From NCBI RefSeq assembly GCF_000473065.1, contig NZ_AXAZ01000022.1, positions 50,809-114,808 of the forward strand: a DNA stretch of 64,000 nt, given 5' to 3'. Below the pieces are notes generated by a model. It saw only the letters and a list, made by a program, of their open reading frames with translations, ran no database searches and was not told the origin of the DNA. The position numbers were made by a program, and so were the translations under genes. Each line of letters begins with the position of its first letter. The first letter of the stretch is position 1. The stretch comes from Bradyrhizobium sp. WSM1743 (GTDB lineage Bacteria; Pseudomonadota; Alphaproteobacteria; Rhizobiales; Xanthobacteraceae). Of this stretch, positions 1-9,255 are shown piece after piece.

Positions 1-2
1 GT

Positions 3-584
3 CTGGTGTCGGCGCCGTCGGCGCATGCGGAGGATTTCTTCTCGGCGTTGTTCGGCGGCTTCCGGATGCGGCCGCCGCCGGAGCTCCGGATGCCGTTCCC
101 GAATGATGACATGCCGCGCTATGAGGTGCCACGCCAGCGGGCCTCCTATGGCGGCACGGCCTATTGCGTGCGCGGCTGCGACGGCCGCTATTTCCCGGCG
201 CAGGGCGCCGACGCCGAGAGCAAGGCGCAGTCCTGCAAGAGCTTCTGCCCGGCTTCCGAAACCTCGCTGGTCTACGGCAGCAATATCGACGACGCCACGA
301 CGGAGAACGGAAAGTCCTATTCCGACCTGCCGAACGCGTTCCGCTATCGCAACGAGATTGTCGCAGGCTGCACCTGCAACGGCAAGGACCCGGTCGGCCT
401 CGCCCAGGTCAAGGTCGAGGACGACCCCACCCTGCGCAAGGGCGACATCGTTGCCGGCGCCGGCGGCCTCGTGGTCGCGACCCGTAACGCCAACGACCGC
501 CGCGGCGTCGCGATGAACTTTTCGCCGCTGCCGGAGTCGGTGCGCGCCAAATTCCGTCAGGTCCCGGTGGTGGCGAAGGAGTAG
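3..584 (+). CDS. DUF2865 domain-containing protein (5' partial)
   Basis: This is the C-terminal part of an exported protein of the DUF2865 family; its function is unknown. The reading frame is open to the left edge. The first residues (LVSAPSAHA followed by EDFF) look like the end of a signal peptide with an Ala-x-Ala cleavage site, so the true start is probably upstream of the window and the GTG at position 6 is probably not it. The family signature is visible: a YCVRxCDGRYFP segment, paired cysteines in the CKSFCP region, a YGSNIDD segment, and a C-terminal CTCNG. The cysteines suggest disulfides in the periplasm. It ends with TAG, followed by a palindromic repeat. Confidence 0.75.
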   Translation: MVSAPSAHAEDFFSALFGGFRMRPPPELRMPFPNDDMPRYEVPRQRASYGGTAYCVRGCDGRYFPAQGADAESKAQSCKSFCPASETSLVYGSNIDDATTENGKSYSDLPNAFRYRNEIVAGCTCNGKDPVGLAQVKVEDDPTLRKGDIVAGAGGLVVATRNANDRRGVAMNFSPLPESVRAKFRQVPVVAKE

Positions 585-632
585 GGCGCAGGACGTTGGC
601 TGAGTTGCCGCGCTACCAGCCTTACAAAGCCT

Positions 633-793
633 GTCATCCCGGACAAGCGCGCCCAAAGCGCGCGCAGTTCCGGGACCCATAGCCACAGGGCGTAGTTTGG
701 CGCAGACTCGGAGTTGCCAGCTCGTGCGACAATTGTCCGCTGTGGCCATGCGTCCCGGATCAGCGCTCGCTGTGCTCGCTTGTCCGGGACGAC
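633..793. repeat. Family A palindromic intergenic repeat, copy 1
   Basis: An imperfect palindrome of about 160 bp. It opens with GTCATCCCGGACAAGCGCGC and closes with GCTTGTCCGGGACGAC. Similar elements with the same arms occur at 23746, 25633 and 39951. It lies between convergent genes and could fold in the transcripts from either side. Confidence 0.8.
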
Positions 794-818
794 ACCGATC
801 GTGTTGCGCCGTCGTACC

Positions 819-2912
819 CTACGCCGCGCGGATCTTGCCCAGGAAGTCGCTGACCTGCTGACCGAGCTGGCGGCTTTGCGTCTCCAGCATCTCGGAGGCC
901 TGCTTCACGTTCTCCGCGGCACCGGCTGCGGTGTCGGCATCCGCCTTGACGCCGGTGATGTTGTCCGAGACGTTCTTGGTGCCCTGCGCCGCATATTGCG
1001 TGCTGCGGGTGATCTCCTGCGTGGCTGCGCCTTGCTCCTGCACCGCGGCCGCGATGGCGGTGGCAACTTCGTTCACCTCGCCGATGATGCCGCCGATCGT
1101 CTGGATCGCGTTGATGGCGTCGCCTGCGACCTTCTGGATGTCGGCGATCTGCTCGGAGATTTCCTCGGTCGCCTTCGCGGTTTGGCCCGCCAGTGACTTC
1201 ACCTCCGATGCCACGACCGCAAACCCGCGCCCCGCTTCTCCGGCGCGCGCCGCCTCGATCGTGGCGTTCAACGCCAGCAGGTTGGTCTGCGCTGCGATGG
1301 TGTTGATCAGCCCGACGACCTCGCCGATCCGCCCCGCCGACTGCGCCAGCCCCTGCACCGTGCTGTCGGTCTCGCGCGCCTGGTTGACGGCCCGGCTGGC
1401 GATGCCGGCGGCATGCGCGGCCTGCTGGCTGATGTCGTTGATGGAGGCAGAGAGCTCCTCGGCGGCCGCCGCGACGCTCTCGACGCTGGTGGAGGCCTCG
1501 TTCGAGGCCTTGCCTGCGATCTCGACGCGTTCATTGGTCTGGCGCGACACTGCGGACAGATCGCCCGAGGTCTTGCGCATCTCGCCGGAGGCCTCGCTCA
1601 GCTCGCCCAATGACTTGCGCACCACGCCTTCGAACTCGCCGACATACGCTTCCATCGCGCGCTGGCGCGCGGCGGCGCCGGCGTTGCGCTCGCGCTCCTG
1701 CTCCTCGATCTTGAGCTTGTCGATCGTTTGCTGCTTGAACGTCTCCAGTGCGCCGGCGAGCGAGCCGATCTCGTCGTGCCGGTCGAGATAGCCGCTGTCC
1801 ACGGTGAGGTCGCCGCCGGCGACCTTGAGCATGGCATCGCGAATCCTGTGCAGTGGCGTGATCACGCGGCGGCTGACGGCGAGCATCGCGGCGCCCGTGA
1901 ACAGAATCGCGGCAATCAGCAGCACAAGCTGGGTCAGCAGCGATTGCAGCGCCTGCGCCCGCTGGCTGGTGGAATGGTCCCTGGCGGCGCCAAGCGCGGT
2001 ATCGGCGAGCTTGATCGCGCTCGCCATCCGGCCGACCGAGTAGGGGCTCCACTGATTGGCAGTCATCGACGCCTTCTCACCCTTGGCGATTGCGGCGATG
2101 ATGCCGTCGCGCGTGGCGAGATATTGCGGGTCGAAATAGGACGATTTGGTTTCCGCCATGGCTGCAGCCAGCGCCGGCGGCAATTGCATGCCCGATGCGG
2201 CGAGCTCGGTCGCGCTCCAGGCCGCCTCGGTGCCGCCGACCCATTTGGTGAGAGCGAGCTGGACCTCGGGCGCGATCTTGCCGCTGTTGAGCGCGTTGCC
2301 GACGATCAGCGAGGATTCACCCGCGTTGACGCGCAACAGCCAGGCCATCTGCTTAATCATCAGCAGTTGATCGATCATTGCGTCCTGATGATTGACGCGC
2401 GCGGCCAGCACCGGCGACAGCTTTTCGAGGATGGCCATCAGCCCGTCCTCGCTCTCGAGATACTCTTTGACAAGCGCCGCGCGACGCGATGTCCTGGGCT
2501 TGGCGACCTCAGTCCAGAACTCAGCCTGCTGCGCCAGCAGCGCCTTGTTCAGCCGGCCGAGATCGGTCACCGCCGTCCCACCCCGGGGCAAGTCGATCGA
2601 GGGTAAGATCTCGATCGCGCGCGCCAGGGCAGGCATCAGCTCGCCGCGGATGCCGCGGATGTATGTCTCGATTTCCTTGTCCATCTGGATGTCGGAGGTC
2701 AGCTGACGGCTGCTGGTCGAGCGGTCGGAGCGGATGTTCGCCATCGCCTTGAACACATCGGCAGAGGCCGTTGCTACCGCGACGATCCGGTTCGCCTGCT
2801 GAAGCCGGCTCCATGAATTCCAAGCACTGATCGAGAAGCCGATCACGACGACGAGTGCGGTGGACAGGATCACCGCTTTCAGCAGCGTGGAGACGGTCAG
2901 GCGGTTGAGCAT
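819..2912 (-). CDS. methyl-accepting chemotaxis protein
   Basis: A membrane chemoreceptor of 697 residues that would signal to CheA/CheW. The start at MLNRLTVST was chosen because the longer frame only adds low-complexity sequence from the upstream region. One transmembrane helix lies at about residues 10-30, then a periplasmic sensor of about 280 residues, a second helix near 310-330, and a HAMP domain beginning at the [11 protein letters not shown] segment. The cytoplasmic signalling hairpin contains the highly conserved tip [16 protein letters not shown]. No C-terminal NWETF-type CheR tether is present. The sensor domain has no recognised ligand motif. No che genes are nearby, so it is an orphan receptor. 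A perfect inverted repeat lies 19 bp upstream of the start. Confidence 0.93.
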   Translation of the reverse strand: MLNRLTVSTLLKAVILSTALVVVIGFSISAWNSWSRLQQANRIVAVATASADVFKAMANIRSDRSTSSRQLTSDIQMDKEIETYIRGIRGELMPALARAIEILPSIDLPRGGTAVTDLGRLNKALLAQQAEFWTEVAKPRTSRRAALVKEYLESEDGLMAILEKLSPVLAARVNHQDAMIDQLLMIKQMAWLLRVNAGESSLIVGNALNSGKIAPEVQLALTKWVGGTEAAWSATELAASGMQLPPALAAAMAETKSSYFDPQYLATRDGIIAAIAKGEKASMTANQWSPYSVGRMASAIKLADTALGAARDHSTSQRAQALQSLLTQLVLLIAAILFTGAAMLAVSRRVITPLHRIRDAMLKVAGGDLTVDSGYLDRHDEIGSLAGALETFKQQTIDKLKIEEQERERNAGAAARQRAMEAYVGEFEGVVRKSLGELSEASGEMRKTSGDLSAVSRQTNERVEIAGKASNEASTSVESVAAAAEELSASINDISQQAAHAAGIASRAVNQARETDSTVQGLAQSAGRIGEVVGLINTIAAQTNLLALNATIEAARAGEAGRGFAVVASEVKSLAGQTAKATEEISEQIADIQKVAGDAINAIQTIGGIIGEVNEVATAIAAAVQEQGAATQEITRSTQYAAQGTKNVSDNITGVKADADTAAGAAENVKQASEMLETQSRQLGQQVSDFLGKIRAA

Positions 2913-2931
2913 CGGATACCCCGGTACGCGT

Positions 2932-2978
2932 TTCGAAGTTCGTGGCCCCGAACGGCAGCCCCCTTTACGAACTTCGAA
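2932..2978. promoter_or_regulatory. Perfect 12-bp inverted repeat upstream of the chemoreceptor gene
   Basis: The arms TTCGAAGTTCGT (2932-2943) and ACGAACTTCGAA (2967-2978) are exact reverse complements separated by 23 bp, and each arm contains TTCGAA. The element begins 19 bp upstream of the chemoreceptor start codon. It could be an operator or a stem-loop in the 5' untranslated region. Confidence 0.6.
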
Positions 2979-3138
2979 CGACCAAAGGGATGCACGATGG
3001 ATGCGCATGCCAAGGCAGGCGCTCGCGGTGCATTTGGCCTCAAAAGGGTAAAGACTTAGACAGTGATACTGCCGTACAATTACGGGGGGCATTGCCGGAC
3101 AGGTCGAAATGCACAGAATTACAAAGGGTTGCAGGTGC

Positions 3139-3163
3139 GGAACCGGCGCGCCTTGCAAGCGTT
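3139..3163 (+). promoter_or_regulatory. EcfG-type (general stress sigma) promoter
   Basis: GGAAC at 3139-3143, a 16-bp spacer, then CGTT at 3160-3163. This matches the alphaproteobacterial EcfG consensus GGAAC-N16/17-CGTT. It is 39 bp upstream of the start codon of the small membrane protein at 3203. Confidence 0.75.
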
Positions 3164-3202
3164 AGGACAACGTCAGCAACCTGCCTGAAGGGGGTCCCAG
3201 CG

Positions 3203-3358
3203 ATGCTGGTCGGCGTACTCGTCACCTTTCTCGTCGTCATTCTCGTGCTTTATCTCATCAACATGCTGCCGATGGACGGCCGCGCCAAGCAGATCGCACG
3301 CGTGATCGTCATCATCATCGGCATCGTGTCGTTGCTGAAATATCTCGCGGTATTCTAG
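3203..3358 (+). CDS. Thivi_2564-type small membrane protein
   Basis: A 51-residue, mostly hydrophobic protein with two predicted membrane helices (about residues 3-20 and 30-48) joined by a short polar loop, NMLPMDGRAKQ. That loop and the size fit the small Thivi_2564 family, whose function is unknown. The start is ATG at 3203, preceded by a purine-rich AAGGGGG stretch; the longer frame upstream would run through the promoter. The EcfG-type promoter upstream predicts induction in the general stress response, as for the convergent CsbD gene. Confidence 0.7.
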   Translation: MLVGVLVTFLVVILVLYLINMLPMDGRAKQIARVIVIIIGIVSLLKYLAVF

Positions 3359-3365
3359 CGAAGCT

Positions 3366-3444
3366 GTCGTTGCCCGGATGAGCGAAGCGATATCCGGGTG
3401 CCGCAACAAAGGTCCCGGATGTCGCTGCGCTCATCTGGGCTACG
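3366..3444. repeat. Palindromic repeat of the CCCGGATGAGCGAAGCGATATCCGGG type
   Basis: A short imperfect palindrome beginning GTCGTTGCCCGGATGAGCGA and ending GCGCTCATCTGGGCTACG. It lies in the 3' region between the convergent genes at 3203 and 3493. Confidence 0.6.
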
Positions 3445-3452
3445 AATGCAAC

Positions 3453-3478
3453 AAAAAGCCCCGGCTTTCGCCGGGGCT
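3453..3478 (-). terminator. Rho-independent terminator of the CsbD gene
   Basis: A perfect 8-bp stem GCCCCGGC / GCCGGGGC with a TTTC loop at 3458-3477. On the minus strand it is followed by five T residues, immediately after the CsbD stop codon. On the plus strand the T tract is poor (TTCGTT), so termination of the converging gene would be weaker. Confidence 0.8.
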
Positions 3479-3492
3479 TCGTTCGTGCTGCC

Positions 3493-3699
3493 TCAATGCA
3501 GCGATTTGAGCCAGTCGTCGACGTCCTGACGAACCTGGTCCTTGGCCTTGCCGTAGCGTTCCTGCAGCCTGCCCTCGAGCTGCTCCCGACGGCCTTCGAT
3601 CAATTGGAGGTCGTCGTCAGTGAGCTTGCCCCATTTCTCCTTGGCGGAGCCCTTGAACTGCTTCCAGTTTCCTTCGACGCGATTCCAGTCCATGACCAT
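3493..3699 (-). CDS. CsbD family stress protein
   Basis: A 68-residue, very polar helical protein with the CsbD signature: WNRVEGNWKQFKG near the start, then KEKWGKLTDDDL. In other bacteria these proteins are induced by general stress; their biochemical role is not known. The start is MVMDWN; an internal ATG (MDWN) two codons later is equally possible. Upstream is an EcfG-type promoter read on the minus strand, and downstream a strong terminator, so it is probably a single-gene unit. Confidence 0.9.
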   Translation of the reverse strand: MVMDWNRVEGNWKQFKGSAKEKWGKLTDDDLQLIEGRREQLEGRLQERYGKAKDQVRQDVDDWLKSLH

Positions 3700-3722
3700 C
3701 TCCCATGGGTTGATGGCCGTAC

Positions 3723-3747
3723 AACGCGACCGGCGAGCGGCCGTTCC
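3723..3747 (-). promoter_or_regulatory. EcfG-type promoter of the CsbD gene
   Basis: On the minus strand GGAAC (plus-strand GTTCC at 3743-3747), a 16-bp spacer and CGTT (plus-strand AACG at 3723-3726). This is an exact match to the EcfG consensus, 23 bp upstream of the CsbD start codon. Confidence 0.78.
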
Positions 3748-3774
3748 GCTGCGGGCCGCGACGTTTCGCCCAAC

Positions 3775-3802
3775 AAAAAAGCCCCGGCGTACCGGGGCTT
3801 TT
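3775..3802 (-). terminator. Rho-independent terminator of glcB
   Basis: The stem GCCCCGG / CCGGGGC (plus-strand positions 3781-3798) is followed on the minus strand by six T residues. It lies 19 bp after the stop codon of malate synthase. Confidence 0.85.
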
Positions 3803-3820
3803 GGTGTGCGATTGATCCGT

Positions 3821-5986
3821 TCAGCCCGCAGCTTTCGCCTCGCGGCGGCGGGCGGTGAGGATGTATTCGGTGTAGCCGTTCGGCTGCTCGCGGCCTTTGA
3901 AGATGAGGTCGCAGGCGGCCTTGAAGGCGACGCCGTCGAAGGCTGGCGCCATCGGCTTGTAGATCGGGTCGCCCGCGTTCTGCTTGTCGACGACGACCGC
4001 CATGCGCTTCAGCGATTCCATCACCTGCGCCTCGGTGATCACGCCCTGGTGCAGCCAGTTGGCGAGATGCTGGCTGGAGATGCGCAGGGTTGCGCGGTCT
4101 TCCATCAGGCCGACATCGTGGATGTCGGGCACTTTGGAGCAGCCGACGCCCTGGTCGATCCAGCGCACGACATAGCCCAGAATGCCCTGGCAGTTGTTGT
4201 CGATCTCCTGCTTGACGTCGTCGGGCGCCCAGTTCGACTTCGACACCGGAATGGTGAGGATGTCGGAGAGCTTTGCGCGCGGCCCGCCCTTGGTCAGCTC
4301 TTGCTGGCGCGCGATCACGTTGACCTGGTGGTAGTGCAGTGCGTGCAGCGTCGCCGCGGTGGGCGACGGCACCCACGCGGTGGTGGCGCCGGCCTGCGGA
4401 TGGCCAAGCTTCTGCGCCAGCATGTCCGCCATCTTGTCGGGCGCGGCCCACATGCCCTTGCCGATCTGGGCGTGGCCAGGCAGGCCACAGGTCAAGCCCA
4501 TGTCGACGTTCCAGTCCTCATACGCCTTGATCCAGGCCTGCGCCTTCATCTCGTTCTTGCGGATCATCGGGCCCGCTTCCATCGAGGTGTGGATCTCGTC
4601 GCCGGTGCGGTCGAGGAAGCCGGTGTTGATGAACATGATGCGCTTGGAGGCGCGCTGGATGCAGGCCTTGAGGTTGACGGTGGTGCGCCGCTCCTCGTCC
4701 ATGATGCCGACCTTGAGCGTGTTCTCGGGCAGGCCCAGCATCTTCTCGACGCGGTCGAAGATCTCGCAGGTCAGCGAGACCTCGTCGGGGCCATGCATCT
4801 TCGGCTTGACGATATAGGCAGATCCGGTGCGGCTGTTCTTGACCTTCGAATTGCCCTTGAGATCGTGGATCGCGAGCAGGCCCGAGACAGCGGCATCGAG
4901 CAGGCCTTCCGGGACTTCCTCGCCCTTCTCGTCCAGCACCGCGTCGGTGAACATGTGATGACCGCAATTGCGCATCAAGAGCAGGCTGCGGCCGTGCAGC
5001 TTGAGCTCGCCCTTGCCGTCAGGCGTCTTGTAGAGCCGGTCGGCGTTGAGCGAACGCGTCAGCGTCTTGCCGCCCTTCTCGAAATCGGCCGACAGCGTGC
5101 CGTTCATCAGGCCGAGCGTGTTGCGGTAGACCAGCACCTTGTCCTCCGCATCGACCGCGGCGACCGAGTCCTCCATGTCGAGGATGGTGGAGACCGCGGC
5201 TTCCATGGTCATGTCGGCGACGCCGGCCGGATCGTCCTTGCCGATCGCGCTGCTGCGGTCAATCTTCACCTCGATATGCAGGCCGTTGTTGACGAGCAGC
5301 ACTGCGCTCGGCGCGGCCGCATCGCCCTGGAAGCCCGCGAACTGTGCGGCGTTCTTCAGCGCGGTGGCGTTGCCGCTCTTGAGCTTCACCGCGAGCTGGC
5401 CCGCGACCACGTTATAGGCAGTGACGTCGGTGTGCCTGCCGGTCGCGAGCGGCACGGCGTTATCGAGGAACGCCTTGGCCTTGGCGATCACCTTGTCGCC
5501 GCGCGCCTTGTTGTAACCCTTGCCGCCCTCGGACGGGTCGTGCGGGATCGCATCGGTGCCGTAGAAGGCATCGTAGAGTGATCCCCAGCGCGCATTCGCC
5601 GCGTTCAGCGCGTAGCGCGCGTTGGTGAGGGGCACGACGAGCTGCGGGCCGCAGATCTTGCCGATCTCTTCGTCCACATTGGCGGTCTCGACCTTCTGCG
5701 TCGCCGGCTCCGGGACGAGATAGCCGATCTCCTTCAGGAACGCGGTGTAGGCGTCGAGGTCGAACGCCTTGCCCTTGTTGGCGCGGTGCCAGTCGTCGAT
5801 CTTGGCCTGCAGCGTGTCACGTACGGCCAGCAGCGCGCGGTTCTTCGGCCCAAGATCCTTGATGATGGCGGCGACCCCGGCCCAGAACGCATCCGGCGCG
5901 ATCCCCGTGTTCGGGGCCGCTTCCTTGGCGATGAAGTCAAACAGGACGGGAGCGATCTTCAATCCGTGGGCGTCGACGCGTTTCAT
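3821..5986 (-). CDS. glcB: malate synthase G
   Basis: Condenses glyoxylate with acetyl-CoA to give malate (glyoxylate bypass, cytoplasm). The product is 721 residues, the normal length for the monomeric G isoform and much longer than isoform A. Diagnostic segments are [34 protein letters not shown] and [11 protein letters not shown]. The start [11 protein letters not shown] was chosen because the 34 extra residues of the longer frame are untypical and run through the untranslated region. No isocitrate lyase gene is in the window. The gene stands alone, with its own terminator. Confidence 0.96.
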   Translation of the reverse strand: MKRVDAHGLKIAPVLFDFIAKEAAPNTGIAPDAFWAGVAAIIKDLGPKNRALLAVRDTLQAKIDDWHRANKGKAFDLDAYTAFLKEIGYLVPEPATQKVETANVDEEIGKICGPQLVVPLTNARYALNAANARWGSLYDAFYGTDAIPHDPSEGGKGYNKARGDKVIAKAKAFLDNAVPLATGRHTDVTAYNVVAGQLAVKLKSGNATALKNAAQFAGFQGDAAAPSAVLLVNNGLHIEVKIDRSSAIGKDDPAGVADMTMEAAVSTILDMEDSVAAVDAEDKVLVYRNTLGLMNGTLSADFEKGGKTLTRSLNADRLYKTPDGKGELKLHGRSLLLMRNCGHHMFTDAVLDEKGEEVPEGLLDAAVSGLLAIHDLKGNSKVKNSRTGSAYIVKPKMHGPDEVSLTCEIFDRVEKMLGLPENTLKVGIMDEERRTTVNLKACIQRASKRIMFINTGFLDRTGDEIHTSMEAGPMIRKNEMKAQAWIKAYEDWNVDMGLTCGLPGHAQIGKGMWAAPDKMADMLAQKLGHPQAGATTAWVPSPTAATLHALHYHQVNVIARQQELTKGGPRAKLSDILTIPVSKSNWAPDDVKQEIDNNCQGILGYVVRWIDQGVGCSKVPDIHDVGLMEDRATLRISSQHLANWLHQGVITEAQVMESLKRMAVVVDKQNAGDPIYKPMAPAFDGVAFKAACDLIFKGREQPNGYTEYILTARRREAKAAG

Positions 5987-6159
5987 GATGGGCTTTCTTG
6001 TTGGAAATGGCTGTTTTTGGCTGCTTTTGACCCGACAGCAGCAAAATGCGCCCACAGGGGGACGGCTTTCGGGACCTATTAGCCCCAAAATCGGGGCGGT
6101 GAGAAGACCCCCGGGGGTTTGTCAAAATGTCAAGGAGAGGGGGCAAGGCGCGCACAGCT

Positions 6160-6261
6160 GTCATTCCCCGCGAAAGCGGGGAATCCAGTACGCCGCGGCT
6201 TCTCCGTATCCCATCGCTGTCTCTGGAATACTCGGTCGCCCGGTCACGCCGGGCGACGACA
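6160..6261. repeat. Family C palindromic intergenic repeat, copy 1
   Basis: Begins GTCATTCCCCGCGAAAGCGG and ends with a CGCCGGGCGACGAC arm. It has the internal segment GAATCCAGTACGCCGC. A second copy with the same core and the same CTCTGGAATACT segment is at 62449. It sits between the glcB start and the cysNC stop. Confidence 0.75.
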
Positions 6262-6279
6262 GCGGGGGCTGGGATAGCC

Positions 6280-8196
6280 TCAAATATTCGCCGCTAAATC
6301 CACGAGTTCGTCGAACAACACGCCTGATGTCTTCAGCATCTGCTCGATCTCGTCGGCCGCCTCCGCAACCGTCCGCTTCGACGTGTCGATCACGAGCTCG
6401 GCTGCCTGCGGCGCTTCGTAGTCGTTGCCGATGCCGGTGAACGAAGCCAGCGTGCCGGCGCGGGCCTTCTTGTAGTGGCCCTTGGGATCGCGCTCCTCAC
6501 AAACTTCGGCCGGCGTCGCGACATGGATTTCGCGGAACGCGGTGTCGGCGATGCGGCGCGCAGTGGCGCGGTCCTCGCGGGCGGGCGAGACAGCGGCGAC
6601 GATGGCGATATGGCCGTTGCGGGCAAGATGCGTCGCGACCTCGGCGAGCCGTCGGATGTTCTCGCTGCGATCCGTGGCGGAGAAGCCGAGATCGCTGTTG
6701 AGCCCGGCGCGCATCGTGTCGCCGTCGAGCAGGATCGGCGAGCCGCCATTGGTGAATAGTCTTCGCTCCAGCGCTCTTGCCAGCGTCGACTTGCCGGAGG
6801 CAGGCAGGCCGGTCAGCCAGACCACCGCGCCGTTGTGGCGGTAGCGCGCGGAGCGTTCGTCTGGACGCAGCGCCGATTCCACCGGCACGATGTCGACAGG
6901 CACGGCGCGTTGGCCAGCATCGACCGACAGCACGAGGCCGCCGCCGGCGATGCGCCCGGAGACTTCGATCACGAGGCGCCCGGTGCGGGGATTCTCCGTG
7001 TAGGGATCGGTTGCGATCGGGTTCGACAGCGAGATGTCGATCTCGCCGACATGGTTGCGGCCGATTGCCTTGTTCTCGCTGCTCGAGAGCTCGCCGGGAT
7101 CGACCGCCTTCTCGATGGCGACGACGGTAGCGCGGCTTTCCTTCGGTCCGCAGCGTACCAGCAGCTGGTCACCCTTGGCGAGCGGCTTGTCGTGCAGCCA
7201 GAAGATGCGCGCGCGTAGCCGGCGCGTCTCGCGCGGGGCGGCGCCCGCATGCGCGATGATGTCGCCGCGCTCGATGAACAATTCGCGGTCGAGCGTGATG
7301 CCGACCGAGCGGCCGGCCCCTTGCCGTCCCGCAACCGGCGTCACCGGCCAGCTCTCGACCGTCTTGATCCTGGCGATCTTGCCGGCCGGCATGATCACGA
7401 TCTCGTCGCCGGCGACGAGGCTGCCGGATTCGATCCGGCCGGCGACGATGCGGCGGTCGTCGAACTTGTAGATCGCCTGCACCGGTAGCCGCAGCGCCAG
7501 CGCTTCCAGCGCCCGTGCCGGCTCGAGCCGGTCAAGCGCCTCGACCACGGTCGGGCCCTTGTACCAGGAGATGCGGCCGGTGCGCTCCGCGACGCCGTCG
7601 CCGTCGCGCGCGGAAATCGGGATCACGGCAGTGGGCTTCACGCCGAGGCCATTGAGATGCGCGGAGATCTCGTCGCTGATCTCCTTGAAGCGATCGGCGG
7701 AGAAATCGACGCGGTCCATCTTGTTGACGACGACGGCGACCTGCTTCACGCCGAGCAGATGCAAGAGATAGCCGTGGCGCCTTGTCTGGTCGCGCACGCC
7801 TTCGAGCGCGTCGATGATCAGCACCGCGCCGTCGGCCTGCGAGGCGCCGGTGATCATGTTGCGCAGGAATTCGGCGTGGCCGGGCGCGTCGATCAGCACG
7901 ATGTCGCGCGAATTGGTGCGGAAGCGGATCTGCGTGGTGTCGATGGTGATGCCCTGGTCGCGCTCGGTCTGGAGCGCGTCGAGCAGGAACGACCATTCGA
8001 ACGGCATGCCGCGCCGCGCGCTGACGGCTTTCAGCATCTCGAGCTTGCCCTCGGGCAGGCTGCCGGTCTCGTGCAGGAGGCGGCCGACCAGCGTCGACTT
8101 GCCGTGGTCGACATGGCCGACAATGACGATGCGCACTTGCGGACGCGTGGTGCCGTTCGGAGTCGCAGGCGAAGCGGGGGTGACGATCATGTTCAT
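6280..8196 (-). CDS. cysNC: bifunctional ATP sulfurylase GTPase subunit / APS kinase (CysN-CysC, NodQ-like)
   Basis: A 638-residue fusion. Residues 1 to about 430 are the EF-Tu-like GTPase subunit of ATP sulfurylase, with the P-loop GHVDHGKST at residues 27-35, DAPGHAEF and NKMD; it couples GTP hydrolysis to APS synthesis by CysD. From about residue 455 comes APS kinase, with a second P-loop GLPASGKST (463-471) and a [10 protein letters not shown] segment; it phosphorylates APS to PAPS. It follows cysD by 19 bp in the same operon. Since the CysH here looks like an APS reductase, the kinase domain is probably not needed for sulfate reduction and may supply PAPS for sulfation. Confidence 0.95.
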   Translation of the reverse strand: MNMIVTPASPATPNGTTRPQVRIVIVGHVDHGKSTLVGRLLHETGSLPEGKLEMLKAVSARRGMPFEWSFLLDALQTERDQGITIDTTQIRFRTNSRDIVLIDAPGHAEFLRNMITGASQADGAVLIIDALEGVRDQTRRHGYLLHLLGVKQVAVVVNKMDRVDFSADRFKEISDEISAHLNGLGVKPTAVIPISARDGDGVAERTGRISWYKGPTVVEALDRLEPARALEALALRLPVQAIYKFDDRRIVAGRIESGSLVAGDEIVIMPAGKIARIKTVESWPVTPVAGRQGAGRSVGITLDRELFIERGDIIAHAGAAPRETRRLRARIFWLHDKPLAKGDQLLVRCGPKESRATVVAIEKAVDPGELSSSENKAIGRNHVGEIDISLSNPIATDPYTENPRTGRLVIEVSGRIAGGGLVLSVDAGQRAVPVDIVPVESALRPDERSARYRHNGAVVWLTGLPASGKSTLARALERRLFTNGGSPILLDGDTMRAGLNSDLGFSATDRSENIRRLAEVATHLARNGHIAIVAAVSPAREDRATARRIADTAFREIHVATPAEVCEERDPKGHYKKARAGTLASFTGIGNDYEAPQAAELVIDTSKRTVAEAADEIEQMLKTSGVLFDELVDLAANI

Positions 8197-8215
8197 ACGA
8201 CGCTCGCGTCCTTGA

Positions 8216-9010
8216 TCAGAGATAGCCGGCGACGCGCAGGCGCTCGAAAGCGTCCTCGGTCTCGTGGTCGAGCGCGCGTCCCGCGCGCTCCGGCACCTTG
8301 GTCTGCTCGAGCTCGATCAGGATCTCGTCGATGCTGGACGCCGTCGAATTCACGGGGTTGGTGATGTCCTGATCGCCGAGCGAGCGATAACGCTTGCCGT
8401 CCTTGGCGAGATACAGCGGGATGATCGGGATGTTCTCGCGCTTGGTGTAGGCCCAGATGTCCGCCTCGGTCCAATGCAGGATCGGGTGGATGCGCAGATG
8501 CGCGCCTTGCGGCGGCGAGGCGTTGAAATGATCCCAGAACTCCGGCGGCTGGTCGCGCACGTCCCAATTGCCTTCCAGGCCGCGCGGCGAGAACACGCGC
8601 TCCTTGGCGCGGGTTGCTTCCTCGTCGCGGCGGATGCCGGCGATCAGGCCGTCGAAGCCGTACTTGGCGAGCGCCATCTTGAGGCCCTCGGTCTTGCGCG
8701 CGGCGGAACGGGCGGCCGGCGGCAGCGTCGGGTCGACGGCGTCGATGGGCGGGCAGGGTTCGACGCGCAGATCGAGCTCCCACTCCTTCCCGTAATGATC
8801 GCGGAAGCGATACATCTCCGGAAACTTCTTGCCGGTGTCGACATGGAGCGCCGGAAACGGCATGCGGCCGAAGAACGCCTTGCGCGCCAGCCAGATCATG
8901 ACGTTGGAGTCCTTGCCGAGCGACCACAACAGGGCAATCTTCTTCAGCCGGGCGAAGGCTTCGCGGAAGATGTAGATGCTCTGCGCCTCGAGCTGGTCGA
9001 GATGGTCCAT
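8216..9010 (-). CDS. cysD: sulfate adenylyltransferase subunit 2
   Basis: The catalytic small subunit of ATP sulfurylase, which adenylylates sulfate from ATP to form APS. It has the PP-loop SLGKDS near residue 28 and the conserved [16 protein letters not shown] segment. The start [15 protein letters not shown] gives 264 residues. The frame stays open further upstream, and an in-frame ATG at 9112 (MHLLKDD) could give a 34-residue N-terminal extension. Neither start has a strong ribosome binding site. First gene of the cysD-cysNC operon, divergent from cysG. Confidence 0.93.
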   Translation of the reverse strand: MDHLDQLEAQSIYIFREAFARLKKIALLWSLGKDSNVMIWLARKAFFGRMPFPALHVDTGKKFPEMYRFRDHYGKEWELDLRVEPCPPIDAVDPTLPPAARSAARKTEGLKMALAKYGFDGLIAGIRRDEEATRAKERVFSPRGLEGNWDVRDQPPEFWDHFNASPPQGAHLRIHPILHWTEADIWAYTKRENIPIIPLYLAKDGKRYRSLGDQDITNPVNSTASSIDEILIELEQTKVPERAGRALDHETEDAFERLRVAGYL

Positions 9011-9130
9011 GCTGGGCGCAACATCAGCAGAAAATTCTTGCGAGCCTGAGCGGGTGATGGGGGCGGGGCTGCTCACTCCGACAACTGCGGAATCGTCCTT
9101 GAGAAGATGCATCTCTGCCACTTTGCGTTT

Positions 9131-9221
9131 GGAGCCGAAAATTCTATAGTTGCGGCGCAGAAGAGAAGAAAAAAATTTCTCTTTGCGCGCTCGAAACGAC
9201 ACATATATAGAAAATAATTCC
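9131..9221. promoter_or_regulatory. Divergent cysD / cysG control region
   Basis: An AT-rich island within GC-rich DNA, between the two divergent sulfur operons. TATAGAA occurs on the plus strand (9206-9212, continuing AAATAATTCC) and on the minus strand (plus-strand TTCTATA at 9142-9148, continuing as TTTTCGGCTCC). The two motifs point outwards towards cysG and cysD, as expected for paired promoter or activator sites. Confidence 0.5.
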
Positions 9222-9255
9222 AGTCAACCCCGGATGTGGGGGAAGCGAGTATCGC

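Noticed and set aside
3620..5581. Long open frame (653 codons) opposite malate synthase
   Set aside because: It is an antisense shadow of a high-GC gene. The glcB strand has full-length family similarity, and the opposite frame is rich in Arg, Ala, Asp and His without domains.
6280..8196. Symbiotic nod locus because of the NodQ-like fusion
   Set aside because: No other nod gene or nod box was seen, and the genes around it are general sulfur assimilation. CysN-CysC fusions are common outside nod clusters.
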